Below, one piece after another: positions 15,001-27,959 of a DNA stretch of 64,000 nt (position 1 is the first letter of the stretch; every line of letters begins with the position of its first letter). The notes under the pieces were generated by a model, which saw only the letters and a program-made list of their open reading frames with translations, was not told the origin of the DNA and made no database searches. Both the position numbers and the translations under genes were made by a program. This DNA is from Luscinia megarhynchos (Eukaryota > Chordata > Aves > Passeriformes > Turdidae): positions 85,885,358-85,949,357 of the forward strand of contig CM067565.1 of NCBI GenBank assembly GCA_034336665.1, read 5' to 3'.

Positions 15001-18000
15001 CTGTGTTGCCTGGGACCGTCCACTGCAAATTAGAGAAAAGAATACAAAGAGACACCAGTCTGAAACAACTAATCAAAACAGTGAGAGCAGCTGAACTGCT
15101 GGAGAAAGGGTTTCAGTACTGACAGAGAATAGCACTTCTTAAGCACTCTAGCTCAAAACAAATAGAAAGCCAGGCAGATAGACAAATGGAAAATGCAGAT
15201 GTCAGGGTTCAGTGGAAAGAAAAGAAAGGAAAATGTTCAGCCTATAATCAGTCATGGGATACAGTGGAGCATTACAAAGATACTCAATTTATATTGTAGT
15301 ACCATGATTATCCCATGGTAGCGGAGAGCTGCCCTGGCAGCTCTTCTGATGAAGCAGCAGTATCTGCTGGTATCATTTTACCAGCTCTGAAGGTGCTCTA
15401 GATGCATGCACTGTAGAAGAAATGTATTGACTAAAAGATTGCAGCTCTTCTACTGGATGCACTTACAGCCACTTACAGGCTAATGGATCAAGTTGCTTCT
15501 AGGTGGATGGGAAGCCCTCTGAAATCCATTCCAAGAAACACTGCTGTACAACAGTAATAGAATGTCTGTAGCTATCCTCACATGGAGCATTAAAAATATA
15601 AAGCAGAGTCAGTGAAGTCTTGGGAAAAATGTGTGCAGTGATCGATTATATTAAGTGAAATGAATTTAAGGCCAGTGTGAGAAGCTGGGAAACCCAAGGA
15701 AACAGAGAGGATTTCTCACTGGACACAGGCATAACTGGCACTTTGGAGTCCTGGCCATTGCTGATGAGCAGGGCACTGCAAAACACAGACCTGATTGCCA
15801 CGTGGAGGGATGTGGCCAAGTAAAGATAGTCAATTTTCTGTTTACCTCAGCTCTCTCTTTGGCTCATTGATTTACCTGAACACCTACAGGAAGACATCAG
15901 ATCAGGTGGGAAGAAAGTCCAGACCTGCACTGTTGTAGTTTAAAAATTCATACTCCCAGTAGCACAGGCAAGGCAGACAGGAGAAAGATAAGTCCTGCTT
16001 CGCTTGATGTTACGGGCTTGGAACTAGACAGAGAAACATGGTAGCTAAATGAGCAGCCCCTGAATGACTGGAGAAAAATGCCTGAAGCAGCCCCACAACT
16101 GAGCAGGTTTGATAGTCTCCAAATTCTTTTCTAAAGCAGCATCAAATGGCAACAGTCCAAGGTTCACTAGGAAAGAGATCATACAAGAAACACAGACACA
16201 TGACCATGGAGAGAGAACACTTCAGGTAGCTCCAAGAAATAAAGTACATGGCTGGTTGACATAAGTATAGGTGCCAAAGCCTTGGGTAAATAGTCAGGAG
16301 AAAAAAGGAGATTGTGAAGCAAATCAAACCAACATGATGTAAGCCAAGAAAAGGAATTCAGTGACCAGGTGGAAGGCTCACGATGTCAGATATAACAAAT
16401 AACAATATCAGCTATAAACAAAGGAGATGAATTTGTGGAAGGGGATTCACAGATGGGGTATCAACCATTAAATCTTGATGGATTGCTGGTAGAAGAACCT
16501 GTGGGGGTACAGACTCTTGGATGACACTGAGCAGTACAGTTAACATTTGATGTGTGTCTCACACTCTTGTGCTGTCATTCATACCTGTGTCACACCCACC
16601 TGCAGTGCAGTGATCCTTCTCCATGGACTTGTGGGAGACACCAGGTGGTTGGTCTGGAATCTGACAGCCCATGCAGCTGTGCCTGCTGCTGGTGGCTCTG
16701 GGACAGTGCAGTATGGGGGTCGGGTTGCATGTCTGTGACTGGAGCTGTCTTCCCAGAGGTTCCAGAGAAATCCCACTGTAATATTCAACCCTTGGCAGCA
16801 GCCTCCACCTCTTCCTTTTACTGCCCACCAAGTAGTACGTTTTTCCACTGGACACAAGCTCCCAGAATCTCTTGTGGGATCAGTATATTTGTCTTTGTTT
16901 TAGTACCAATATCCATTTTCACACAAAATGCACAGAAAGATTTAACACTTAGGCAAGAGCAACAGAAAATTAGCTACTAATTTTTGGAGCAATTTCCAAG
17001 AATTTGTTTTCTCTGGATTTAAGGCAGGTTGGGTTAAAACTCTTAAATGCTATAAACGTTAATTTTAAAAGACAGTCTTCCTTTGGGTACCATCAGAGCA
17101 TTGGAAACAACCACAGAAAATACAGAGGAATCAGGTATCACTTGTAAGAAAGTAACAGGGGATGTAGTATTCCATTACACAGGATGCATTTGTACCATTT
17201 TAGCTTGCACAGATGGAAATATAGTTCAATGTTTCAACATCATTTGACTTTCACGTGTTAAAATATTGATAAGTGCTGCACAGGATAATGCCCCTATGGT
17301 TTCAAGTAGTAACTGGAGCATGATGTTTATTGAAGTGAAATACAGCAAAGCCTTTAACAAGTATTTAAAATTCTGAGACTCATTCTCAACACTGTCATAG
17401 ATTATTTCTTTATTTTTCTTCAGCTAATCTTTGTTGATATCTTCCAGTCTGTGGATGTTAAAATAGAATTCATCTTCTGATCACCTCAATGCTTCTGTGT
17501 TACAAGAAACTATTTAGAAAAAAAATACTTCCAATTTGAAAACTACACTGCTGCTGTCATACACAAAATAACAAGCTGAAGTAAAGAAAAACAATGCCAC
17601 ATAAAATAGGCATAAATGGACCATAGACTCTCTGTTCTAAATATTTATGGACCTTTATGCTGCAGCAAGAACATCTGAAAGCCATAAAACACATGATTAT
17701 CCAAATTGCTCAATGAGGTCTAACTTGTATCATGTCAAAGCTTCAGCTCTAAAATGCACAGTATTTCCTACACCACTTAGGATTGCTAAGACCAAATTAG
17801 TCCAGCCAGAAGTCAGCAGAGGCCAGAAAATATGTCACTTCAATATATTTGAAGAGAAGATGAGCCATGAAGGATTTTCTGAAAGTGCATATCACAGGGG
17901 TGAGACCATCATTCATTCAGAATTTATCTATCCAGTCTGCAGCATCAGATTTAGCACAGAAATGCTTTGGTCCCCTATGAAAGCAAGGCTTCATTTTATA

Positions 18001-21000
18001 CTTCCCATTGGCACAAGCATGGAAAAAATCAAAGAGTAAGGCAGTTCACCAGATATAGTTCAGTTGAACAGACTGGAAAGGAATTTAATGTTCTCTGAAT
18101 GTAATTTGGAGGAAAATGAAAAGTTTTCAGGTACTGGAGCAACCATTCATTGGGGTACACAGGTCTGCAAGGAACTTAGGAACTTGACTCTCAAACAGGT
18201 AATTCTTAGAATGTACTCATTAACCACATCATCTCATGTGTACATTGAGTAGGCCAGATCCACATGGGAGGCCTGAGTTATTCCCAAATGAATGTTCAGT
18301 ACCAGGAACAGTGTTTGCAATTCATGTGTAAAGGTGCACAGCAAATGTTCTCCTCTCCACTTAACCTTACAGTACTTTTGAAGAGCAAACAGCATTCATT
18401 GTTAGACTGTAAACAGAATATTTTATTCCTGTTCTTAAAACAAAATAAGAAAAATAAATCCTATTTATCCTATTGTGCTTTTGGCTGTAGGAATATCAGC
18501 TTACATGGAGTATTGCTTAAGGCATTCATATCCCAATAGTTGTGCTCTAAATAATATTTAAATTAAAATGTAAGTTCCCTTGTTTCCTAATACATAGACA
18601 TATTTTAGCACATAAATCATAGTAATAAGAGTTACCCATTTTAGTGTAAATTATTATTTTGCAGAGCAGACTCTTCCTTTCCTTCTAGTCAATTTATTAT
18701 CTGATAATTAGAACTGGTTATAAAAGTGCTAAATTGTCAATTTCAGTACTGGCTGATGAAAGTTCTGTGAATATTCTTTGCAAAGAATACTGGAGCATTT
18801 AATTTCTAAGTTGTTGAAGTGCTTCCCTTTGTTTTTATAATTTATATTTAGAGAATAGAAAAGTTGATATTATTAAGTCAAAAGAAATCCATACTAGCAT
18901 GGAATGTTGCAAACTTACTGAAACAGAAGATTCTGGTAGTTCATTATTCATATTTCATAGTTCAATATTCATATTCATGAACATCTCAAGTTTAAAAATT
19001 TTGCCTCTTTGTTGTCTTAATAGAGAAGTTTGAAATGCTAACCTTTGCATGGAATAAATTTTCTCAGTTTTGAAATCTGCTAAAGATGTTGAACAATAGG
19101 CATCAGTAGACTTCAAAGTACCACTTACAAGTAGTACAAGAAGTACTACAAACCATCTCAGAAAAAAGAATTGTATTACTATGAATTAGTGATGCAGCAA
19201 GATGTTCAGGCTACTCATTACGTTTCACAGTGTCATATGTTGAACACTATTTAAAACAACAATAACATAATTTTTCCACTGGGCTTTGCAGAATCCATCT
19301 TGATGTCTTCCTAATACAAGATTCTGAGCCATTCCCTTGAATAAAATTAATCTCTGGTTTGATAAAAGCCAGCCAGCATTGTCAGCATGAAGCTCATTGC
19401 CATGATCCCCAAATCATTTGGAATGTGCAAAATGACACAAATCTTTCTCCTGCACTGCAACTCAAGCTGAGAATGTGCCTCAGCTGTGTCCTCAGTGTGC
19501 TTGCATCTCAGTCACAGAGGACCCATATGATCATATGCTATACTGCCCAAAAAATAATTTTCTCATGTGCAGAGAGGCATTTAACCAGAGATATCGTGTA
19601 ACATCTTCTGTGGCCATCTGTTCAACTGTGGGAGCACAGGTATTTTAGAGCAGCACACAGGTTAAATGCACACAGCCAGGATGTGCCTCAATGCAGCCTC
19701 AACATAGCAGTGATCCGTGCCTTGTTCAAGTGGAAGTGGCTAGCAGATTAAAAAATGGGTGATCACAGACCATAAGCTGTCGTGTGGATGTCACACTGGC
19801 AAAGCAGAACATAATATCAATATTTCCTGAAAAAAAGAAAAAGGCTAAATGCTTTTTAAATAATCTTCTGTTTGATGTTCATATATGCTAGGCAGAATCT
19901 CTTTGAAGAGACAAATCCAGACAAATAGCAGTAAAAGAGAAGCAGGTAGCTGATGACTTCCCAGTCACTCAGGAGCCAAAAGCTGTCACATTTGCTTTCT
20001 ACAGGTGTGACTGTCACAGCCCAGCTTATTCAGAAACAAGCCACAATTAAAGATGGAGTGATGCTCTGAGATCTCATGGAGATGGATGTGGCACAACCAT
20101 TGTGTGAAGGCTTTATTCTACTGATCAATACCTCAGGTACCTCACACCAGACTGTTCCTCTGCTCACACCTCACAGAAAATCTCAAATTGCACAGAGTAT
20201 GTAGGAGGGTGTGGGGGGATCACCAGAGTGTGCCTGTTTCATGACACATTATAGATGTCTTTGGTCTTACTTTAAAAATCTACAGTCTCAAAACATGTAT
20301 TATAATTCTTTGTATATCTTTTAAAAAACCTGTATGCTTTGTTTGATACTGAAGTCGAGGCCATATGGGAATCTGTGGGTTGTACTTTATTATTGATTAG
20401 CTATATGAAGGAAGGCAAGGTGTGTCCTGAGTCTGTTTCCTTGTCTTCAGACCATGCTGTTTAGCTGGCTTTCCAGAGTGAGGCACAAACAACTTAATGT
20501 CTCTGCATTGCATCACTTGCATTGTTGGTGTTCTCCTGCCTACTGGAGTTTTAAACTGCTTTCTCAACCTCATTTGGGTGAAGATCCCTGCTACCAAAGG
20601 TCAGGTGTCCCAGAAGCTGTGACAGGGAGCCAGGGCATGGTTAAAATAGTCAGGCAAATTTATGAATCAAGAAATGCAGCTCAGAAAGACTACCTCAGAA
20701 ACCTATTGCCTAAAAGTTAAACCTAAGGCATTAAAAGAATTAGGACTGTAATAAGTAACTGCCCATAGAGGGATGTGGCCCATCCAGTCAGAACTCCTTT
20801 CCTTAAGCTGGATTTCTGTCACATGGAAGTAGAAAGGTTTTCTATGGTTAACTGTGGCTATACTCTGTCGTGTTTGCTCAAGTTTCTCACATTGCAGGGG
20901 ACAATGGAGGTGGCAGTACTTTTAAGATGGTAAATCACTGACCTTTGAGTGAGGCTCTTCAGGTGGACTCTGTAAAGAGATGTTTGACCTAAGGTAGCTG

Positions 21001-22500
21001 ATGGGTCCGAGACCTAAAACTTCTCATTGTCCTCAGAATGCCCCAGAGCTTCTTGATGCCTTCAGAAAATTCCTATACATTGTGTCTCTGCAGTGTGGGC
21101 ATTGTGAAGGCTTTACTGGAGGGATAATAGGAACCTGGGAGACTCAGCTCAAGCCTCCACAGTTAGGTGACAGCCCAGCCCTTGGTGGATCCAGCCCAGA
21201 CAATCTACAGGTGGGAATGGAACATATTGCTCTAGAAATTTCTCCTAACCACACATTCCTCCAATAAGTTTTTCATGCATGTGTGGTATGCTTTTCATGG
21301 TATGAAATTATTAGATGGTGTCATTATTTCAAATCTTCAGTCATTTGGAAATAGACAATAGCATGAGGTGATACCTCAGGAAAAAGTGCTGCTGCTATGG
21401 AAGAAAAGTACTTTCTAGAGAAAGTGTTTGCAAAATACAAACTAGGCCAAACTGATGTTACTTATGTAGTATGACACATCTCTTCTGCCAAGGTTTTGGG
21501 AGTGAAGTTCAGATAGAAATTGGTGAGGCAGAAGGGAATAGGAAAAACTTTGGTACTGGCTGCCTTTAAATCTGGTAATGGCATAGGATATCTAAGCTTG
21601 GGGGTTTTTTTCTGCAAAAGGTATGTTTTTTTCTTCAAAATTATATTATCAAAAGCTCTTTAAAATATGAAATAACTGCCTTATTTGTGTAAAATCAGCT
21701 TACACCTACAGCTAGAGTCTGCAAAGACACATGCACGTGCTTAGTTCCAAGTAGTGAACACAGATCCAGTAACTACAAGCGTCGTTTTCCTCTATGCTGA
21801 AAATTGTGGTGACCTCCCAGTGCCACTGGAGACATTCATTACCACGCCTTTTTTCATTTGGTGCATCTCCCGCTGTTTGCCACAGACCTTTTTCTTCTCG
21901 GCTGTGAGAACAGAGGGAAGTTTCAGAGACAGGCTGGTTCAGAGCCGTGGGACCAGTAGATGGCAGCAAGAACACGCAGAAAAGGCTTTCCTCGCCCAGC
22001 TGGGCAGCCTGGAAAGCGGCGCAACTTTAAACGGATTCAGTATTTGCCTTCCATATTTGGAGAGTGAAAAGTATATGTGACAATTAGAGGGTAATGCAAT
22101 ATTACAGTGCAAATAGGAGAGTGAAATGACTGTGTAACCACTGAATAGCTCCCTGATTTAATTTGTTTGTACTGACCTAACTTCTCTGCAATTGCAAGTT
22201 CACCTCTGAGGGGCTCGGAAAGAGGGATGGAGATCTGACTGCTGCCAGTCACCAGGAACTTCCCCGGCCCTCCTTCTCTGTTACACTTTCTGTGCAGGGT
22301 AACACTGCTTTTAGGCTGAAAAGTCACGGAAATCTGCAAATGAAAGAAGCATCTCCCTTTACACTCGGCCATCGTGATTTTTTTTCTTCATGGGGGATTC
22401 TGCTCTCTGCTACAGATCATTTAAAAAAAAAAAAACAAACAAACCACAAACGGTTAAAGCATGAACACAATCCCTAAATATGCACATACACAAGTATGAC
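1..22500. other. AT-rich intergenic tract, no gene recognised
   Basis: This stretch is AT-rich, CpG-poor and non-repetitive. The longest open frame is about 142 codons (16552-16980, plus). Neither it nor the other frames shows a known domain, a plausible splice-site arrangement or biased composition. I see no homeobox, no neighbouring-gene exon, no recognisable CR1 3' end and no LTR pair. SIX3 is on the minus strand, so this is its downstream side, where mammals have SIX2. No SIX2-like SIX domain or homeodomain appears here, so that gene, if linked, lies beyond the window. Scattered conserved elements could exist but cannot be told apart without alignment. Confidence 0.6.
18772..18789. repeat. 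18-bp perfect palindrome
   Basis: The 9-base arm TATTCTTTG is followed directly by its reverse complement CAAAGAATA. It lies in plain AT-rich DNA. It may be chance, or a symmetric protein site; the CTTTG/CAAAG core resembles paired SOX/TCF half sites. No function is claimed. Confidence 0.6.
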
Positions 22501-22559
22501 TTTTTTTTTTCCCCAAAGGGACCTGGGGTCTGGGCTGACTCACCATGTATTGTAGTAAT

Positions 22560-23150
22560 TGCAAAGATGGAATGCAACAGCTCCAGAAAACTGCCAAGGA
22601 GCAGGCATAAAATCTAGGCATCCGGGAAGCAGCTGGGCTTCTTAATTATTGGCAAATATATTTATATATAAATATTTTGCCAAGCGTGATTTGGGTTAAG
22701 AGTTCCTGTGAAGTGACCTTTTGCTTTCCTTTGTTTTGTGTCTGTACACATGTCCTAGATAGATACATGGGGAGAGAGACACAGACGCGCAGGCAGAGAT
22801 AAATGAACGGATTTCACACAGCCCTCCGAAATCCCAAACGATGCCTAAATTAAACGAAGAGGGATATGAAGCGAGGCATAAGTGCAAGCACAGATTTCAG
22901 AACTGTGAAAATATGTCAGCAGAGCATCATTTTTTGGTTCAGGCTGATAATCACTCCCTGCTCTCATTATAAGATCAGAAGGGCCATCTGTCCTCTCTGG
23001 ATAATTTGGAGCTCAGATACAGTGAGCACCCTTGTTAGAAAATGACCCTCCTACTCTCTGTAATCACAAGCACTTGCAGCCCTGGATCCGCACAAAGCTG
23101 GGCAGGAACAGATTGGTTCCAGATCAGTATTGATTACGTATAGATTTGTG
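22560..23150. promoter_or_regulatory. Candidate conserved noncoding element
   Basis: AT-rich, low in simple repeats and dense in homeodomain-type cores: CTTAATTATTGG near 22641, CTGATAATCA near 22944, ATTATAAGATC near 22967, and TTGATTACG near 23130. A 35-bp inverted repeat lies inside it. The composition contrasts with the plain flank to the left and the CpG cluster to the right. Enhancer function is inference from composition and from lying in the SIX3 neighbourhood; no alignment was available. Confidence 0.35.
22649..22683. repeat. 35-bp inverted repeat with AT-rich core
   Basis: Arms TTGGCAAA (22649-22656) and TTTGCCAA (22676-22683) flank an 18-bp perfect palindrome at 22658-22675. A single unpaired T at 22657 is the only break. 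The outer arms contain NFI-like TTGGC/GCCAA half sites. It could form a cruciform or act as a symmetric binding site. Confidence 0.7.
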
Positions 23151-24029
23151 GTTTATTTTGTGCTATATTTGGATGAAGAGGTTTTTATTTTGGAAGGGTG
23201 ATGGGGTTTGTTTCCCGCCTCTGTTTTTCGACCTGTCACATTCACTTCTTCGGACTTTCCTCTCCCTTTTCGAGATGTAACACTAGGATGTTGCATGAAA
23301 CGGAGGAGTGTCTTTATTTTGTAATGAGACAAGTAAGCATCGGTCTGAACAATACAACTCGGGAAGCTGCTCACTAATACACGACACCTTTTTGCAGGGA
23401 GCTGTTTCCCCTCCGATACATGGTTATTCTCTAGTGGCTGACTCACTCATTCACAGCCGCAGCAGAGAGGTGTAGAATTCAGGGATTCTTCAACGTTTGC
23501 TCTGGACCTGCAGACGCAAACAAGTCCTAGTGACTTCACTGACATAGGACAGCGTCATTAGCCGAAGGGAAAAATCTTTGCCAGGGAACATAAACTGCCT
23601 TCCTCTTCCGACCCAGATTCAGTGACAAAGTCCCACGTCCCCCTCGTGTTTCCAGGCAAGGAGATCATCAGAAGGGCAGGACCGGAGTGAAAGTGCCCCT
23701 TTTCGGAGAAAGGTTTCAGGAATTCATACGGGATGAAATCATCCCATCATTCTTGTGGGGACCAGTGTGTACCGTGTCGCTAATAGCAGAACAAAGATTA
23801 CAAACAAGACGGACTGTTTCAGGACATGAGGACACGGGGAAGTCGCAGGTGGGAGAAATCCGATTTTAGCGCTAAGATTTCGTCGTCTCTAACGCCCCGC
23901 GCTGTAAGCGACTTAGGGTTTCAGGAGGTAGTTAGTTTATTATTATTCTGACGGTAGTGGTTTCTCCTCATTTGTAAGACAATGATGTTTAATATTCACC
24001 GAGGAGTAGTGAGGTGGCATTTGAGCACC

Positions 24030-24400
24030 CCCACGCCCAGCCCCGCGCCGGGGGCAGGGTTCCCGCTGCACAGAGCTGTGGCTGGCAGGCTGCGCAGCGC
24101 CCGCGGGGACCGCTCCGGGCACGGTGGCCGCCCCGGGGTGACCGAGACTCGGCGGCAGCCGTGGGATTGCTCCCGGCCGGCCCGAGCCGGGCATCTTCCC
24201 AAGCGACTGCAAAGCCATCCCATCCGCGGAGGCGGACAGGTACTGAGCGGCATCTGCAACCTCGGCTGAGTTCAAACCACTCTGTTTGTGCAGCCGGCGG
24301 GGACAGGAGCTGCCCCACCGGCGCCATCGTGCCCGGCTTTCCTGGGGAGTGGGGGGCGAGCACCCCCGGACTGGGGCAGAGGCTAGGCACACTCGCAGCA
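24030..24400. promoter_or_regulatory. CpG-rich patch
   Basis: GC- and CpG-dense sequence between AT-rich flanks. Overlapping open frames on both strands (up to about 150 codons) arise from lack of stops in GC-rich DNA and show no known domain. It is likely part of the hypomethylated SIX3 domain or an unannotated promoter. A T run of 20 (24429-24448) follows it. Confidence 0.55.
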
Positions 24401-24428
24401 ACATTCAGCAGGCATCCCAATGTCGGGC

Positions 24429-24448
24429 TTTTTTTTTTTTTTTTTTTT
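24429..24448. repeat. Poly(T) run, 20 nt
   Basis: Uninterrupted T20 on the plus strand. There is no recognisable retrocopy upstream on the minus strand, so it is treated as a simple repeat. Confidence 0.85.
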
Positions 24449-25429
24449 CCCTACTGGCATCCGTAAAACATGTATGCTAAAAATCAGAACAAAGCCGAGC
24501 CCAGGTAACTTCGCTGTAGATGCTAGCTGGCCTTAAGGACGGGCACACTTTTGGGCTGTGAAAATAATATCTCTGTTGACTTCAGATAGGTCCCTTTGTC
24601 CAGCAGACAAATAATTTCAAGTGCGGTCTTGCTGGTTGGGGGGAAGGGGAGAGTTGTGCTTGGTTTGGGTTTTTTTAAAGACTCCGCATATACCCAGTCT
24701 TTAGCCTCCCTCTTTCCTTAATTTTCCTCACTAGGAAAGCTTGTACGTGTTTGTATAAAACTCGAGTACACTATAGAGAAAGACTGGGAGAGGAAACGGG
24801 TGCAGGACATAAGAACTCTAAAAAGTAGTCCCGAATATGTGAATGATACATGTATGTTTGTTCTCGCCGAACACTTCTACATCTGCTAGGCAAGGCGTCG
24901 GGCTCTGTATATGCTCACTCTTGTGTACTCCTGTGGAAGAAAATCGCTTTACGTGCTTATATATATGCGTGTGGGACTATACAGACAGATAGGTAGATAG
25001 ACTGCACTCGCATAATCTGCCCGTGTCTATCTATCTGGGAGGATTAGTTATCTCTGCATCTTTTGAGAATTAACAAGGGCGAGAGATTATGTATCAACGT
25101 ACAGACAACGGCTATGAATATGAAACCTTACGTACATAGGTAAGACGGATTCAGTCAGCCACTCAGCTGCAAAGCTCCTCTTTAAGGCTGCTCTGTCTTA
25201 TCCTCTCAAAGCCCTCTGACAGCTTCCTCCCAGTACCTTCACCAGGGAATGAGGAGAAGGCTCGGCACTGCACATCCCTGCTTTTCACATCCGAAAATGA
25301 CAGACATATGTCACCGCCGTGCCTGGACTTTGCTGGAAACGGGCCGCCTCCCCCGACCCCGCCACACACACCTTTTGTTCCAGGCAAAATAAACAATTCG
25401 GAGGAGCTGGGAAAGGGTGTTATGCCAGA

Positions 25430-26480
25430 AGGGGAGAGACGGCGGGAGGGCCGCGCTCCCCCCCGGCCGGCGGGCGCGGGGCTCTGCGGGATCCCGGCGG
25501 GAAGGGAGCGGGGTGCGCCGGGCGGGGGGCGCCTGCGGCGGCGGGAGAGGGGCGCGCCCAGCCCCGGAGCGGCGGCGGAGGGCAGGGCAGAGCGCCGAGG
25601 GCCTGCCGCGCCTCCAGGTGCGAGGAAGGGGCCGGGGCTCCAGCCGGGGGGCAGCAGAGGCAGACGGGGTCTGAGGGGCGCAAGAGGGGGAGCTGTACGA
25701 GCGAGGGGGCCGGGGCGCGGGGCCGGGGCCGGGGCAGGGGTCGGGAGGCGCACGGCGAGGTCTCTCCGCCGCACAGGACTGTATTTTGCGGCAGAAACTC
25801 TCTTGAGCGCAGACAATGGAGCGGGATGTTTACTGCGGGCGGGAAGACAATTAGCAATTCATCGGGAGGGATGTGTCACCCAAATGTCACGGGGAAGCTA
25901 ACATGACATCTGTTTTAATGGCTCCGTGCTAATAAACTCCTCTCGAAGGGCGGCTTTGTGGGGACGTCAAAGATTATTTACAGAATGAGTCAGTTTCCAA
26001 ACGGGCTGAGGCGCCGTCGGTGGCGGCGGGACCGCGGCGCGGCGGGGACGCGGCGCCCGGGACGCCGGGCGGGAAGGACCCGCGGGGAAGGGGCAGCTGC
26101 AGGCAGCGCTCCGGCCCGGCCCGGCCCGGCTCGGCTCGGCGCGGTCCCGGCAGGTCAGAGCGCCGAGGGCAGGCAGCAGCCCCGGGCGGGTGTCCTTTCC
26201 CCCGCGATGGCTGTGCCGCGACGGCGGCGGGACGTGTGCTCCGAGGGGATGCGCGTCCGTCTCCGCCGCTTGCCTTCTGCTCAGCTTTTCCCAGAGGATG
26301 GGGGAGCCCAGTCCCGGGAGAAGCCGCCCCGTGCGGAGGCCCCGAAGCAGCAGGGACGGGGTCCCCGTCCTGGGCTGCAGACACCGGGCGCGGCGTGGCC
26401 CGGCCTCGGAGATGGAAGTTCCTCGACACCGGGAAGCAGCGAGGCCCCAAAAGAGCGGCCGGAATTTCACCGAGTGCCAC
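25430..26480. promoter_or_regulatory. Large CpG island split by an AT-rich core
   Basis: Two strongly CpG-rich halves (about 25430-25790 and 26000-26480) surround an AT-rich block. Open frames of 145-217 codons occur on both strands, but all are Arg/Pro/Gly/Ala-rich low-complexity translations with no domain, the usual effect of GC-rich DNA. It lies about 8-10 kb beyond the likely SIX3 3' end. It could be a Polycomb-type island or an unannotated noncoding promoter. Confidence 0.6.
25790..26000. promoter_or_regulatory. Candidate conserved element inside a CpG island
   Basis: About 200 bp of AT-richer sequence carrying GACAATTAGCAATTC (near 25848), the near repeats TGTGTCACC / ATGTCACGG, TTTTAATGG, GCTAATAAA, and ATGAGTCAG (25984-25992, AP-1/MAF type). 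Dense transcription-factor cores flanked sharply by CpG-rich DNA are typical of developmental enhancers. This is inference from motif density only. Confidence 0.4.
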
Positions 26481-27339
26481 ATCCTGCGTTATTGAACAAG
26501 ACACGCTGCAGTAAAACACATAAGTAGACAAACTGAGAGAATCCATTTAGAAGTTAACACAGCCTGACTCGCTCACAAGCACACAGTGGGGGGAGACAAT
26601 TTAATTTCGCTCAAATCCATTCGAAGATTTTTATGTTTAGATTGTTGTTTAGATGGCTTTAAAAGGTTCTTTAAAATAGGAAAGGGGGAAACCTATCGAG
26701 CCCCTGGCCGCTGGCTTGTATTCATGTGCCTCCTCAATTTTCGTCCTCTGTAAGGACAGGTTGGGGAGAGGATGTGTGGATTATATCCAACTGTTCTTGC
26801 AGTTATGTGTGTGTATAAAGAGAAAGCGTGTTTCTGTATTGCTGTCTCTCCATATACGCATCTATGTGCATCTCATCTGTTCAGAGAATGGATACTGCGC
26901 CTTTTTAAGACAAGCAGAGCGAGCCAATCCAAAAAGTCTTTACTCGGACAGAACCGACTCTGAACGTAATAGCAGGTTATTTCAAACCTGTCGTCAGTAC
27001 TTATTAATCGTCCAGATCAAATACATTAATGGATAGCGAGAATGAAAATAGGCTGAGAACCGTCTGTCGTCCTCTCAAGGGCAACGAAAACGCGGTACTG
27101 ACACGGGGACTGAAGGGAGCAGCGTGCTCCGTAACCTGGAGAGGGGAAGGAGGTGGGCCAGGAAGTAGGTGGGTAAGAGGAAAATTGCCATTGTCAGGAA
27201 AACTAAATGCAGTTTTAGGTGGCCCACACCTGAGATGAGTAAATAAGCCGCAGATCTATTTTTTTTCCTGTTTCCAAAGGTATTAATAGTCTCAAAGAGA
27301 GCTAGGGCAGGCGAGCACTGGTCCTGCACGTGCGAGATG

Positions 27340-27900
27340 GCCCAGGGGACACAGAGCCCCGGGAACAGGAGCTCTCCTGACGGGCACCCCGGGGTCCCAC
27401 TTCCCCGTCCCCTCCGGGGTCATTCTCTCCCAGCCCTGAACACGTCTTCCCATTTTGATACAGACCTCGTGGCTGGGATCTGCTTCCCCGGGCATCGAGG
27501 GGAGCGTGGTCCGGCCCTCCGGGGTGAGCGCACCGGCCGCTGCCCGGGACGTGGGCCCGGGGCAGCAGAGCAGTGAAGGATGGTGACAACACCAAAATTG
27601 CTCCCACACGCCCTTTACTTACTGGACAGTTTGTACCCATCTCCCGGCACACGCCGGCTCTGTGCAGCTGCCCGGTGTGCGCGCATCTGTGCCGGTGACT
27701 TTTGGGGGAGCGGGGAAGAGCCCCCCACTGCCCTCTCCTCTTAAGCCCTCGCTGCTGCGCTTCCCCCGGCGCCGAGAGCCGGGCAGAGCCTGCCCGCTGA
27801 GGACACGGGGGCAGCGGGGCGGCCCCGGCAGGGCGGGGGCGGCGGGCGCGGGGGGCGGCCCTCTCGCACAGCCCCCCCGGCCCCCAGACCCCTGGGAATA
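27340..27900. promoter_or_regulatory. CpG-rich patch
   Basis: GC- and CpG-rich sequence ending abruptly at about 27900 against an AT-rich candidate element. Open frames on both strands are Pro/Gly/Arg-rich without domains. No gene is supported here. Confidence 0.5.
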
Positions 27901-27959
27901 GGGGGAGGCATGGCAGGGATCCCGCTCTCCATTCCAGCTATTTTCAGAGCTTGGGAGCC

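Noticed and set aside
16552..16980. 142-codon plus-strand frame with a hydrophobic stretch near its end
   Set aside because: No signal peptide, domain or supporting splice sites; of a length expected by chance in 22 kb.
25163..25906. Open frames up to 217 codons on both strands
   Set aside because: Low-complexity Pro/Arg/Gly/Ala translations of CpG-rich DNA, mutually overlapping, with no domain.
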